64,000 nt of DNA from Paenibacillus_G elgii_A (GTDB taxonomy: Bacteria > Bacillota > Bacilli > Paenibacillales > NBRC-103111). Positions within the stretch are counted from its first letter, which is position 1. Every line of letters begins with the position of its first letter. The notes beneath the pieces are model-generated. The model saw only the letters and a list, made by a program, of their open reading frames with translations, was not told the origin of the DNA and ran no database searches. The stretch covers positions 1 through 64,000 of the forward strand of contig JBHJMN010000004.1 in the NCBI GenBank assembly GCA_042219835.1. Reading direction: 5' to 3'. Of the stretch, positions 25,920 through 34,770 are shown in pieces. Made by a program: the position numbers and the translations under genes.

Positions 25920-27479
25920 TTACCTGCCTGCTTTGGCGGCGGACCATTCCTCGACATTCCACACCTTGGTTACCCAATCCTCGTAAAAATCGGGCTCGTG
26001 GCATACAAGTACGATCGTGCCCTTGTATTCCTTCAGCGCTCGCTTCAACTCGTCTTTGGCGGCCACGTCCAAATGGTTCGTCGGCTCGTCAAACGCAATC
26101 CAGTTGCTCTCATGCATCAGCAGCTTGCACAGCCGAACCTTTGCCTGCTCGCCCCCGCTCAAGCTGCTCAGCGGCCGGGTAATGTGCTCGTTTTTAAGCC
26201 CGCACCGTGCCAGGGCAGCCCGAACCTCATGCTGATTCATATGCGAGAATTCATTCCATACATCGTCGATCGGCGTCAAATTCGGCGCTTTCACTTCCTG
26301 TTCGAAATAAGAAGGGTACAGAAAATCGCCTAAAAACGTCGATCCGCCGAACGGCTGGATTTTACCCAAAATCGTTTTCAACAGCGTCGATTTCCCGACT
26401 CCGTTACATCCCACGACAGCGATTTTATCGCCGCGCTCAATCGTGACATTCATTTTGGGCAGCAGGGCATGGGAATAGCCGATTTCCAAGTCCTTGCCCT
26501 CGAACACAATGCGTCCGCTTGCCCGCGATTCCTTGAACACGAAGGTCGGTTTTACCGCCTCCTCGGGACGGTCGATCCGATCAATTCGGTCAAGCTGCTT
26601 TTGGCGGCTTTTTGCCCGGCCCGATGTCGAATAACGAGCTTTGTTGCGCTGAATGAAATCTTCCTGCTTTTTGATAAACTCCTGCTGCTTCTCGTACGCG
26701 TCGATATGCTGCTGTTTATTGATATCTGCCATTTGCAGAAATTTTTCGTAGTTAGCGGTGTATCGCGTCAGCTTGGCAAATTCCAAATGATAAATGACGT
26801 TTACAACCTTGTTCATAAACTCGGTATCATGGGATATCAGCATGAAGGCGTACGGATAGTTTTGCAAGTAATCCGTCAGCCAGTCGATATGCTCAACGTC
26901 CAAATAGTTGGTCGGCTCGTCGAGCAGAAGCACCGTCGGCTGTTCCAGCAGCAGCTTGGCTAGCAGTACCTTCGTCCGCTGTCCCCCGCTAAGCTGAGCC
27001 ACGTCGCGGTCCAATCCTATGGCATCAAGTCCCAGACCGTTCGCCATCTCCTCGACCTTTACGTCAAGCAGATAAAAGCCGCTATTTTCCAACCGGTCTT
27101 GAATCTCGCCCATTTGCTCCAGCAGCAGCTCCAATTTGTCCGGGTCGGCGTCGGCCATCTGTTCGGTGATCCCATTGAGCTCCTGCTCCAGTTCAAATAA
27201 AGGCAGAAAAGCGTCCTTGAGCACTTCGCGGACCGTTTTCCCCGGTGTGAGCTTCGTATGCTGGTCCAAATAGCCATAATTTACTTTGGGGGTCCAATCG
27301 ACCTTCCCTGAATCTTTCAATAAATTGCCGGTCAAAATATTCATCAGCGTCGATTTGCCGACGCCGTTGGCACCTACCAATCCAACATGCTCTCCTGGAA
27401 GCAGGCGAAACGAAACATTTTTAAACAATACCCTGCCACCAAAGCTGTGGCTTAGTTCTTCCACCGTCAACAAGCTCAT
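25920..27479 (-). CDS. ABC-F family ATPase, third paralogue
   Basis: 519 residues. Two ABC domains with GANGVGKSTLMNIL, LSGGQRTKVLLAKLLL and LLLDEPTNYLD, then GCNGVGKSTLLKTI, LSGGEQAKVRLCKLLM and IAFDEPTNHLD. In the second Walker B the residues before Asp are Ile-Ala-Phe. The long lysine-rich linker ends with SGRAKSRQKQLDRIDRIDRPE. The overall sequence differs clearly from the two ABC-F genes nearby, so this is not a tandem duplicate. Start at 27479 behind AGGAG with a long spacer. It is translation-associated; antibiotic resistance by target protection cannot be excluded. Confidence 0.87.
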   Translation of the reverse strand: MSLLTVEELSHSFGGRVLFKNVSFRLLPGEHVGLVGANGVGKSTLMNILTGNLLKDSGKVDWTPKVNYGYLDQHTKLTPGKTVREVLKDAFLPLFELEQELNGITEQMADADPDKLELLLEQMGEIQDRLENSGFYLLDVKVEEMANGLGLDAIGLDRDVAQLSGGQRTKVLLAKLLLEQPTVLLLDEPTNYLDVEHIDWLTDYLQNYPYAFMLISHDTEFMNKVVNVIYHLEFAKLTRYTANYEKFLQMADINKQQHIDAYEKQQEFIKKQEDFIQRNKARYSTSGRAKSRQKQLDRIDRIDRPEEAVKPTFVFKESRASGRIVFEGKDLEIGYSHALLPKMNVTIERGDKIAVVGCNGVGKSTLLKTILGKIQPFGGSTFLGDFLYPSYFEQEVKAPNLTPIDDVWNEFSHMNQHEVRAALARCGLKNEHITRPLSSLSGGEQAKVRLCKLLMHESNWIAFDEPTNHLDVAAKDELKRALKEYKGTIVLVCHEPDFYEDWVTKVWNVEEWSAAKAGR

Positions 27480-27551
27480 GTAATTTCGGAATCTCCTGTC
27501 TATGAAAATAATTCGCGCTCGACAATTCATTATAACATCAGTAGGCGCAAG

Positions 27552-28448
27552 TTATCCAGATGATAGACTTGACAGGAGCTTGCGGCCGCAGCGATAAAGT
27601 TGGCGGAGCCATAGTCCGCCGTGTAAACGAAGCCGCTCTTTTGCGTTCTTTCTCCCCGTCACAGGCTTGAGCAAAACAACGCTGATATTGTCATCGGATT
27701 TTCGCTGCAGCGCTTTTGTTAACAGCAAGTCGCACATTTCCTGCAGGTCACTGCCCTTGCCGTTCGCCGTACGCAGCAGCGCGGCAATGGACCCAGGTAG
27801 AAAGCGGTCGTGAAAACCGTCGCTGCTCAGCAAAAATAAAGTGCCCGGTGCGTAGCAGCCCGAGCGGATGTAGACGTCAGGCCGCTCTCCCATGCCGAGC
27901 GAATGCAGCAGCACATTGCGCTTGGGATGACTTCGCGCGCGCCGTACGGACATTCGTCCGCGGCGGACTTGCGCGGATACCCACGTATGATCGCGGGTCA
28001 ACCGATTGCATCGCCCTGTCGGCGTTAACCGGTAAATGCGGCAATCCCCGACATGTGCTATGAAGTAGACGGCATCCGTCAACAATAAGAGCGTCAATGT
28101 CGTGCCAAGACGGCCGCCGCTGCCCCGCCCCGTTTCGACTAACTCCCGGTGAACAGCAAAAAACCATGCTTCCGCCTCGCGTTCCAAGCTTGCCAGACGA
28201 TCTCCTGTGGAAAGCAAAGCGGGAACCTTGGCGTCAAGCCACTCCTTCAACCGACGAATGGCCAATTCGCTGGCTTGTGCGCCGTCCTCCGAGCCGCCCA
28301 TCCCGTCGGCGAGCGCGGCAGCGGCATACGGAACGCCTTTCACTGTCTGTCCCACTCGCAGCAGCGAGCGGTCTTCGTTAATTGTACGGAACCATCCCGT
28401 ATGCGTGGCGGATCCATATTGAAAATGGACGGCAATCGTCGGTTTCAC
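27552..28448 (-). CDS. PP2C-family Ser/Thr phosphatase at the end of the tad operon
   Basis: 298 residues. PP2C metal motifs: NEDR near residue 24, ALADGMGG, GTTLTLLLL, AHVGDCRIYRL, LLSSDGF and late SDDNISVVLL. These give a complete two-metal site for removing phosphate from Ser/Thr. The C-terminal 40 residues are basic (GRKNAKERLRLHGGLWLRQLYRCGRKLL). GTG start at 28448 behind GGGG, 3 bases after the FHA-protein stop. It presumably opposes a Ser/Thr kinase whose phosphorylated target is read by the FHA protein; no kinase is in this window. Confidence 0.9.
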   Translation of the reverse strand: MKPTIAVHFQYGSATHTGWFRTINEDRSLLRVGQTVKGVPYAAAALADGMGGSEDGAQASELAIRRLKEWLDAKVPALLSTGDRLASLEREAEAWFFAVHRELVETGRGSGGRLGTTLTLLLLTDAVYFIAHVGDCRIYRLTPTGRCNRLTRDHTWVSAQVRRGRMSVRRARSHPKRNVLLHSLGMGERPDVYIRSGCYAPGTLFLLSSDGFHDRFLPGSIAALLRTANGKGSDLQEMCDLLLTKALQRKSDDNISVVLLKPVTGRKNAKERLRLHGGLWLRQLYRCGRKLLSSLSSG

Positions 28449-28451
28449 GCG

Positions 28452-30116
28452 TCAGAACCCCATTTTAAACGTAAATTCGGTCGATACGATCTTAACTATA
28501 TCACCTTCCTTCAACCGATGCACCCGGTAAGGCACCAAAAATTCTCCATTGACGCTTGTTCCGTTACGCGATCCCAAATCTTTGATGGTATACCCTTCGT
28601 CATCCTTAACAAATTCGGCATGCAAGCGGGACACGCCGGCCTCCTCGTACACCCAATCCGCACCCGCTCCAGCTCGTCCGATGACGAAGCTGTTTTTATT
28701 AAGTTGTATTTGCTCCCTGACGCCGTTGCGATAAACTTCCAAACATGCGCATGAGCGGTCCGAAGAACGCGGCGTTTTGCCTAGAAAGACCGTTGTATCC
28801 TGCGGCGCAAGCAGCGTTGTTCGCATCGCGTGATCCGAGGATTGGGGCCGCGATTCGTACGGCTGCGACTCCCCATTCGGCAATTGGCTGTACCCGGTTG
28901 CCAGAGAAGAAATCGAGTCAGACTCCTTCGAACGCCCCGCATCCGGCGCAACCGGGGCTCCCGGAGTGACAAAGCTAATCGGTGATGGCGAAGCCAAACC
29001 GATACGGCTCATAAAGCTTGCCTGGTCCCCGCGGTCCGGCTCGGGAAATTTTTCGTTAATGGATTCGAAAGACAAACCCGATGCCCCCTGTTTCGGAGCC
29101 TCGGAAGAAGTCTTTGCAATTCTGAGTAACAGCAGCAATGCTCCCGCCGTGAAGATCAGCGTCAAACCAATACACATCCAGAGCATGGTGTCGCTCGGAT
29201 CGTCAAGATACATTTTCCAAATGAAGCACCATACGAGCACGGTAAGTAAAATAACAAACAATTGCTTCCTACGGGATTCGGGCCTCGCTTTCGGTGCTGC
29301 TTCGGCCTTGGACATTCCTGGCTCCGTCGAATGCTGCGACGGGGACGATACCGGTACTTGTCCGCCAATCGGTTCATACCCCGAATGCTCGTTGCGCATC
29401 GCTCTCGGGGGATCGCTAAACAACTGGTCCGGACCATGGAATAACGCAGACTCCGGATGAACGGAAGCTCCGAAAGCATGCTTTGGCGAAGCCGCCATCC
29501 CCGCCAGTTCTTGTCCTGCGGGTGACACATGCTGCAAAAGACTGATTTGCTTCAAGAGCAGTTGTTTAAGCTCGGGCAAATTGAAAGCTTCCTCCTGCAA
29601 ATAACGCATTAGCTCCTGAAATCCGCTTCCGTGAAGCTCGGTAACCCGATGAATCAAACGCGACGCCAAATGATGGAGATCTGAAGAAACCGATCCCTTC
29701 CCCTCCAAATGTTCTTTAGGAATATAAATTAAATACAAATCCTGAAAACCGGCTCCGCAATAAATGTACTCCTCCTTTAGAACGTATCTGTCGGGCTGGA
29801 GCATGTAGACCTTGCTGTCGTCAAGCACTTCGACAATATGCAGCAGCAGCGCATAATATTGGGCGAGCGAAAGCTTCTCCATTCGCAGCCAGTGGCTGAG
29901 CATCCGTTTACCGGTAATGGCATAATACAAGCATACATCTCCGTTCCTTGCCTCTACCTGAACTTCGAGCAGCCGCGGAATCCGGTTAGCCGACAGCATA
30001 TTGACTTGAAAGCTCGAGAGGTCTTGCTGCTTCATCCCGGTCGGTGAAGAGAGTACCATAAAATGACCGTTCCGGTTGTCGAAATCGACTTTCAGGCCGT
30101 ATAGCTGCTGGTCCAA
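28452..30116 (-). CDS. FHA-domain membrane protein with DUF6382-like N-terminus, tad-associated
   Basis: About 554 residues. N-terminal region of about 200 residues of DUF6382 type (LYGLKVDFDNRNGHFMVL). A disordered stretch leads to two adjacent transmembrane helices (LFVILLTVLVWCFIWKMYL and MLWMCIGLTLIFTAGALLLLL). The C-terminal FHA domain has FVIGRAGAGADWVY, VSRLHAEFV and IKDLGSRNGTSVNG, which binds phosphothreonine. TTG at 30116 is chosen because AAAGGAG lies seven bases upstream; TTG at 30152 is the alternative. Located between the prepilin peptidase and PP2C genes, so it probably links pilus activity to Ser/Thr phosphorylation. Confidence 0.85.
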   Translation of the reverse strand: MDQQLYGLKVDFDNRNGHFMVLSSPTGMKQQDLSSFQVNMLSANRIPRLLEVQVEARNGDVCLYYAITGKRMLSHWLRMEKLSLAQYYALLLHIVEVLDDSKVYMLQPDRYVLKEEYIYCGAGFQDLYLIYIPKEHLEGKGSVSSDLHHLASRLIHRVTELHGSGFQELMRYLQEEAFNLPELKQLLLKQISLLQHVSPAGQELAGMAASPKHAFGASVHPESALFHGPDQLFSDPPRAMRNEHSGYEPIGGQVPVSSPSQHSTEPGMSKAEAAPKARPESRRKQLFVILLTVLVWCFIWKMYLDDPSDTMLWMCIGLTLIFTAGALLLLLRIAKTSSEAPKQGASGLSFESINEKFPEPDRGDQASFMSRIGLASPSPISFVTPGAPVAPDAGRSKESDSISSLATGYSQLPNGESQPYESRPQSSDHAMRTTLLAPQDTTVFLGKTPRSSDRSCACLEVYRNGVREQIQLNKNSFVIGRAGAGADWVYEEAGVSRLHAEFVKDDEGYTIKDLGSRNGTSVNGEFLVPYRVHRLKEGDIVKIVSTEFTFKMGF

Positions 30117-30153
30117 TGTTATTCTCCTTTCCTTATATTTTCCATCTATCAAC

Positions 30154-30678
30154 TTAAATTCCTAAAACTCCCCATTGAACGATCGTGAGACTAACGCCCG
30201 GCAGCACTGCCCACATGAATGGAAAGCGGAGCCGGCCGTCGGATGCGGGATCAGACTTCAATACCGATAGCTTGCGGAACGCGGCGAGCTGGATAAGCAA
30301 AAATGCTGCATGGGTCAGCCGTTGAACACCGTCGCTGCGCCATAACAGCACAAGCAGCGCAATCAGACCGGCGCATATGAGAGAAGCTGCCATTGCGTAA
30401 AGAGAAAACACCGCCCCGGTAAAGGCTCCCAGCGCAGCAAACAGCTTAACGTCTCCTGCCCCTACCGCACGCAGCACATACAACGCGAGCATCGGAGCAA
30501 AGCCGCAGGCCAATCCAGCAGCGGAAAATGCCAGCCCGTTCCAACCGGTCGTAGCCAGATGAAAGATCAATCCGGAGAATGCTCCTGTCACGGTAAGCCA
30601 ATTCGGAATTTTTTGTTTCGTGATGTCCGTAACGAACGCAACGGCCAGCATCACCGCAGCAAACCAAATACCGAGCAT
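30154..30678 (-). CDS. tadV: A24-type prepilin peptidase (TadV/CpaA)
   Basis: 174 residues, six transmembrane helices. The two catalytic aspartates are in VTDITKQKIPNW and in the GxGD motif VGAGDVKLFAALG. It lacks the N-methylation domain, as usual for TadV. It should cleave the Flp1 pilin and the TadE-like pseudopilins at their Gly-x-x-x-x-Glu sites. ATG 30678 lies two bases after the upstream TAA with GGGGGAT before it; ATG 30696 is possible. Confidence 0.9.
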   Translation of the reverse strand: MLGIWFAAVMLAVAFVTDITKQKIPNWLTVTGAFSGLIFHLATTGWNGLAFSAAGLACGFAPMLALYVLRAVGAGDVKLFAALGAFTGAVFSLYAMAASLICAGLIALLVLLWRSDGVQRLTHAAFLLIQLAAFRKLSVLKSDPASDGRLRFPFMWAVLPGVSLTIVQWGVLGI

Positions 30679-30680
30679 GC

Positions 30681-31340
30681 TTATCCCCCTATCCATGCGC
30701 GCTCCTGCGCTTTTTTTCGAAGTATAACGGTTTTCTTAAAAAAAGGGACTGCGAACGTATACTCATACTGCGCTTCGATAACAACATAAGCCTCCCCATG
30801 GTCGTAAAAGTTTGGAAATTGTAAAGAGGTTACTTTGAGCTTACGTTGATCAAGGCTTCTCATATCGGCAAACGACGCAATAATTGGCGTCGCCGCCTCC
30901 GCGACCTTTTTTTCGACCGTTTGCTTCGCCTCGTCCTTCGCTGAGCTGCCAAGCGCCTCCAGCTGTTCTCTTCGTTCTTTGTCCCAAGCGACCAAACGTA
31001 CCATAGGTTCAGGAATCCACTTCGAATAGTCCTCTACGAATTGTTCGGAATCGATGACCGTTTGTCTGGCTGTCTCCAGTTGGGTGACAACGTTACCCAG
31101 CCAAGCGCTGGCTTGGCTGTTCTGCCACTGCGCTTGCCCTTGTCGGTACAGCAGCTTGATCGGATACATGTTTGCGGCAATGACTTTAGCCGATTCCGAG
31201 ACGGCAGACTGAAGCGCCATCTCAGCCAAAGATACGCGAATAAACGCAATCAGCAGCAGAAGAAATGCCAGAAAAAAGGGCAGCACGAGCGCCGCCTCAA
31301 GAGTGATGCTTCCTCTCTGCTCTTTCGTCCATCGCAACAT
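30681..31340 (-). CDS. TadE-like pseudopilin
   Basis: 219 residues. After a short basic leader, RGSITLEAALVLPFFLAFLLLLIAFI gives a type IV-like prepilin motif: Gly at -1, Glu at +5, then a hydrophobic helix. The rest is extracytoplasmic with a helical middle (RREQLEALGSSAKDEAKQTVEKKVAEAA). TadE-like minor pilins help to initiate the pilus or anchor it. The start follows GGGAGG. Confidence 0.85.
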   Translation of the reverse strand: MLRWTKEQRGSITLEAALVLPFFLAFLLLLIAFIRVSLAEMALQSAVSESAKVIAANMYPIKLLYRQGQAQWQNSQASAWLGNVVTQLETARQTVIDSEQFVEDYSKWIPEPMVRLVAWDKERREQLEALGSSAKDEAKQTVEKKVAEAATPIIASFADMRSLDQRKLKVTSLQFPNFYDHGEAYVVIEAQYEYTFAVPFFKKTVILRKKAQERAWIGG

Positions 31341-31350
31341 ACTGGCCTCC

Positions 31351-33420
31351 CTAATATGTAAAGTCTGCCGTTTTGGTCATTCGGCAGCGGTTACTGCTTA
31401 CCTCGCAACCGGAGAACTCGCTATTCCCTACCAGCTTCATAATAGCCGGTAAAAACCAGAGCCGATATGAGGTTGAAACACCACCGGAAACATAGGTAGT
31501 CATTTGATAAAGCTTCTGTTTTGTGTTCAATTCGATCAGCGCCTGCATCCGGGACAACAGAACCGGCTCACGGCTATGAAGCAGCAGGAATAATCTCAAG
31601 TAATCTTTATATCCTAGCGTAATTACTCCGCTCAATTTCCGGGACAGCGGCACCTGCTCGCCTTGAACGAGCTTCGTCATGTCCGCTTGCGCCCGGATTG
31701 CGCCTTCCGTCACCGCAGCCAGCAAGACGAGTAGCGGTGAACCGGCGGCGAGCCCTTCGTTGCGCGGTTCAAGCAGCGCTTCGGTCGTTCCGATCGCCAA
31801 CCGTACAGCAAACATTTCTGCGTACGCCGACGAATAATTGCCGCTGCACGTATTCGAGCCGTAAATTAAATATTCAACTTCCTGATTCGTTAATTCATGG
31901 CTTGCAGGGTTGGAAAGCTCTTTGGAGGCTTTCGGCCGTCCGAAAGTATCCTTTTCCAAGCCAAGTGTCCGGTAGCTGAATTTGCTGACGGCAAATTCAT
32001 CAATATAAAACTCGTCCCGCACCTCCGTCAACAGACCTTCCAGTGCAGAAACCAGCTTCAAAGAGCTGGAACCTGCCTGATCCGGAGTTTTCAAATGAAC
32101 AGTCGATACAGGAGAAATTGCCCCGGCAGCTTGGTTCATTTCCAAATACGTCTGATAGAAACCTTTGCTGCCGGCCGTCCCCGGATCGCCCTGAAGCTTA
32201 CGGTAGCTCTCCTCATACGGATCGGCATTCGATACAAGAGAGCAGCTTCCTATCGTTCGCCGAAACTCGTCCAGAATCGGCTGTGCTTTGACCCTTTGCT
32301 CCCGCTTAGCCGCTGCCGTCGCTTTGTTTTTGCTCTGACGCTCGGTTTGCGCCTTATTCTGTTTGTCGTACCATTCATCCACCTTCGTTTTGAAGCCGTT
32401 CAACGCCGCTGAAGTCGCAGAATATTTTTCATTCGTAAACAAGAGGTTATCTTCAAGCTGAACCCTTACGCTGGAAAACTGTGCTAACGCCGTTCCTACT
32501 CCCACTTCCCACTGTTCCAGTTCCTGACGGTCAATTAAATGCACAAAGTTGAAAACATCCTCGGCCCTTAGCTGCTGATCCGAACCGTTTGACTGCCGAA
32601 TCTTGCTGATTTCGGCAGTCAACTCATCATTTGCTTTTTTAGTCAGCTTCATCGCTTCCAAGAACGCATCCTTATATTGGGAGAGCGCCGCATCATCAAG
32701 CGCTGCCTCGCCCTTCAACAATCCGAGCAGAGCTGCGTATTTGGTTTCCAGCGTAGGGCTGCCGATATTCTCACCTAAGGTATTCAAATCGCGAAGCTGC
32801 GTGTCGTAGTGCGGGTACAGTATCTCGGATTTTTGACGTATCGCTTGAAAGGCGTCCCAAACTTCGTCCAGTCTACGATCGCGTTCCTCCAGAAGCTCTT
32901 GCACTTTAACCGCATTTTCGGCGAATTTCGAAGCCTGACTCAATCGGGCATCAAGACCTGTTTTTTTGAATTTGTCGGTCAGTTCAAGCGCGTATATGAT
33001 TGGAGCCCGGTATTTCATCTCCTCCAATATTTGCTGCTTGAAAATCGTATGATTGGATAAGACAAAGATCGGTGTCACCTTAGCCGAATCCTCTTCCAAA
33101 CGCTGATCAATAAACCGGAATTGACCTGGCTCCGCAGCGCCGGACAAATTGCCGGCTACCGTTTGCTTGAAAATCTCGTCTCCCTTGCTGCCAGTCAGGT
33201 CCGTACCGAACAATCCATAAGCTGCCAACTTCGGGGAAAAAGCCGAAAGTATCGAGCGAACCCCGGATTTTACGGCATTCTCGGCTTCCTTATCCGCGGT
33301 CCTCCACCTTGCGACATCGATCAGCAGCCCGCACAGCAGAAACAAAGGAACAAGAATGATGATCAAATAGATGGATACGGCACCGCTCTGCTCTTTCCAT
33401 AGCTTTACCAACCTCCTCAA
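31351..33420 (-). CDS. Large TadE/TadG-like extracytoplasmic protein
   Basis: 689 residues. N-terminal SGAVSIYLIIILVPLFLLCGLLIDVARW resembles the TadE/TadG leader, but position +5 is Tyr instead of Glu, so cleavage by TadV is doubtful and it may stay membrane-anchored. The extracellular part has long helical and coiled segments (residues about 160-400) and few cysteines, one of them in GSNTCSGNYSS and two in CEVSSNRC near the end. TTG start behind GGAGG. Its place between two TadE-like genes suggests a pilus assembly or tip component. Confidence 0.78.
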   Translation of the reverse strand: MRRLVKLWKEQSGAVSIYLIIILVPLFLLCGLLIDVARWRTADKEAENAVKSGVRSILSAFSPKLAAYGLFGTDLTGSKGDEIFKQTVAGNLSGAAEPGQFRFIDQRLEEDSAKVTPIFVLSNHTIFKQQILEEMKYRAPIIYALELTDKFKKTGLDARLSQASKFAENAVKVQELLEERDRRLDEVWDAFQAIRQKSEILYPHYDTQLRDLNTLGENIGSPTLETKYAALLGLLKGEAALDDAALSQYKDAFLEAMKLTKKANDELTAEISKIRQSNGSDQQLRAEDVFNFVHLIDRQELEQWEVGVGTALAQFSSVRVQLEDNLLFTNEKYSATSAALNGFKTKVDEWYDKQNKAQTERQSKNKATAAAKREQRVKAQPILDEFRRTIGSCSLVSNADPYEESYRKLQGDPGTAGSKGFYQTYLEMNQAAGAISPVSTVHLKTPDQAGSSSLKLVSALEGLLTEVRDEFYIDEFAVSKFSYRTLGLEKDTFGRPKASKELSNPASHELTNQEVEYLIYGSNTCSGNYSSAYAEMFAVRLAIGTTEALLEPRNEGLAAGSPLLVLLAAVTEGAIRAQADMTKLVQGEQVPLSRKLSGVITLGYKDYLRLFLLLHSREPVLLSRMQALIELNTKQKLYQMTTYVSGGVSTSYRLWFLPAIMKLVGNSEFSGCEVSSNRCRMTKTADFTY

Positions 33421-33450
33421 AAATTCACCTCCGGATTCCCCCGCTTTCCT

Positions 33451-34491
33451 TTACTCATGAAACACGACCACAATTCCTTTTTGTTCCAGCTCACGTTTTA
33501 ACCCTTGAGACAGCCTCATTTCATCATTCTTCGACACTTTGAAAAAATGCCATACCACGCCTCTAATTTTTGTGCCCTGCTTCAGCAGCTCTGCGTCTTT
33601 TGCCATCTGCTCTCGCAAATTTTGTTCATAAAAGGTGTAAAAAGCCTGATGCGCTACATTGGAAGAATCCAGAGCGTCAACAACTCTGACGGTCTCCGGG
33701 GCCACATTAATTTTTTTGCTTACCCCGCCAACCAAGCCGCGTAAATGCTCTGCAGCTTCTCTTTCGGAGGCGATTTTTACCGGTTCTTTGACTGAAGCCT
33801 TCGGGTCGACCATTGTTTTCAGCGCATCCTTCGGCTTGATTCGCCCTTGGATTTCACCGATAAAGGTTCGGGTCAGATCCGTCAGCCGGATCGTTTCAAT
33901 CGGGTCAATGACGTAGGATTTGGACGAAGTCTCCACATCGGTTTCTTTGCCCCGCCAATACCGAGCCATAGAAGGAACGTGAAACTTTTTTTCCAAGGCG
34001 ACGCGAACATAACGCAAAAACCCGTGATTCGAATAATCGATCTCCCCGCGCAGCTGCTCCGGCAGGCTGCCTGCGGCTCGGGAAAGCTTCCCGGCCGGAC
34101 CGTTTTGACCGGCTGCTTGCCCGGATACCGGAAGCTGAACGGTTACGGGAGCGATAGGGAGCATAAAGCTGAACAAATTCATCACATGGTCGTTCGTCAG
34201 CCGCCAGTACAACCCATCCGTTTGTCCCAACCCAACCGATCCGGTAACCGGATCTTTCCTGCTGTTGTCCCAAATATAAGCCGTCCGTTCCGCCGTCAAT
34301 GCCGCCGTATAATGAACGGAAGCCTGTTGATAAGCAAAAAGAGATAAAAAAATAAGCAGCAAGGTTGCGATTAAAATGATCGGCAGCGTCAGGGACGCCT
34401 CAATTGTAAATTGACCGGAATGACCGGTGACGAATCGGCGGACCGTTATAACGAACGACCGGTTATAAATAATTCTCATGAACCTTGTCAT
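33451..34491 (-). CDS. TadE-like pseudopilin, long form
   Basis: 346 residues. SGQFTIEASLTLPIILIATLLLIFL is a clear prepilin motif (Gly -1, Glu +5). The remainder is extracytoplasmic, with WDNSRKDPVTGSVG and a C-terminal alpha/beta part ending VVWHFFKVSKNDEMRLSQGLKRELEQKGIVVVF. No cysteine-rich module. The start is uncertain: ATG 34491 has no strong ribosome site and ATG 34479 is an alternative. Directly follows the Flp1 gene. Confidence 0.82.
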   Translation of the reverse strand: MTRFMRIIYNRSFVITVRRFVTGHSGQFTIEASLTLPIILIATLLLIFLSLFAYQQASVHYTAALTAERTAYIWDNSRKDPVTGSVGLGQTDGLYWRLTNDHVMNLFSFMLPIAPVTVQLPVSGQAAGQNGPAGKLSRAAGSLPEQLRGEIDYSNHGFLRYVRVALEKKFHVPSMARYWRGKETDVETSSKSYVIDPIETIRLTDLTRTFIGEIQGRIKPKDALKTMVDPKASVKEPVKIASEREAAEHLRGLVGGVSKKINVAPETVRVVDALDSSNVAHQAFYTFYEQNLREQMAKDAELLKQGTKIRGVVWHFFKVSKNDEMRLSQGLKRELEQKGIVVVFHE

Positions 34492-34506
34492 GTCATCATG
34501 CCAAGG

Positions 34507-34725
34507 TTAGGGGGTACCTAACTTGCTGTCATCGATTTTTACATTTTTGGAGTCCTTAATTTCTTTACTGGCATCGTTAAATAAGCTTTCCATCCACTTC
34601 GTGATCCACTTCCGGAAAGCAATCGCAATAATGAGCAGTACCGCGATGATTAACAAAATCTCAAGCGTACCGAGTCCGTCTTCTTCTTTCCAAAACCGAT
34701 GCCACGCCGTTTTCAAAGCTTCCAT
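34507..34725 (-). CDS. Flp1-type (type IVb) major pilin
   Basis: 72 residues. Leader of about 17 residues, then EEDGLGTLEILLIIAVLLIIAIAF: Gly at -1, Glu at +5 and a long hydrophobic helix. The mature pilin is about 55 residues with a charged tail (DASKEIKDSKNVKIDDSKLG). This is the expected structural subunit, cleaved by TadV and assembled by TadA/B/C. Strong start site GAGGAGGAAAAAGGA. Confidence 0.88.
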   Translation of the reverse strand: MEALKTAWHRFWKEEDGLGTLEILLIIAVLLIIAIAFRKWITKWMESLFNDASKEIKDSKNVKIDDSKLGTP

Positions 34726-34770
34726 TCCTTTTTCCTCCTCTATTGTCGCAAGACTATGTCTGTTACTTTA

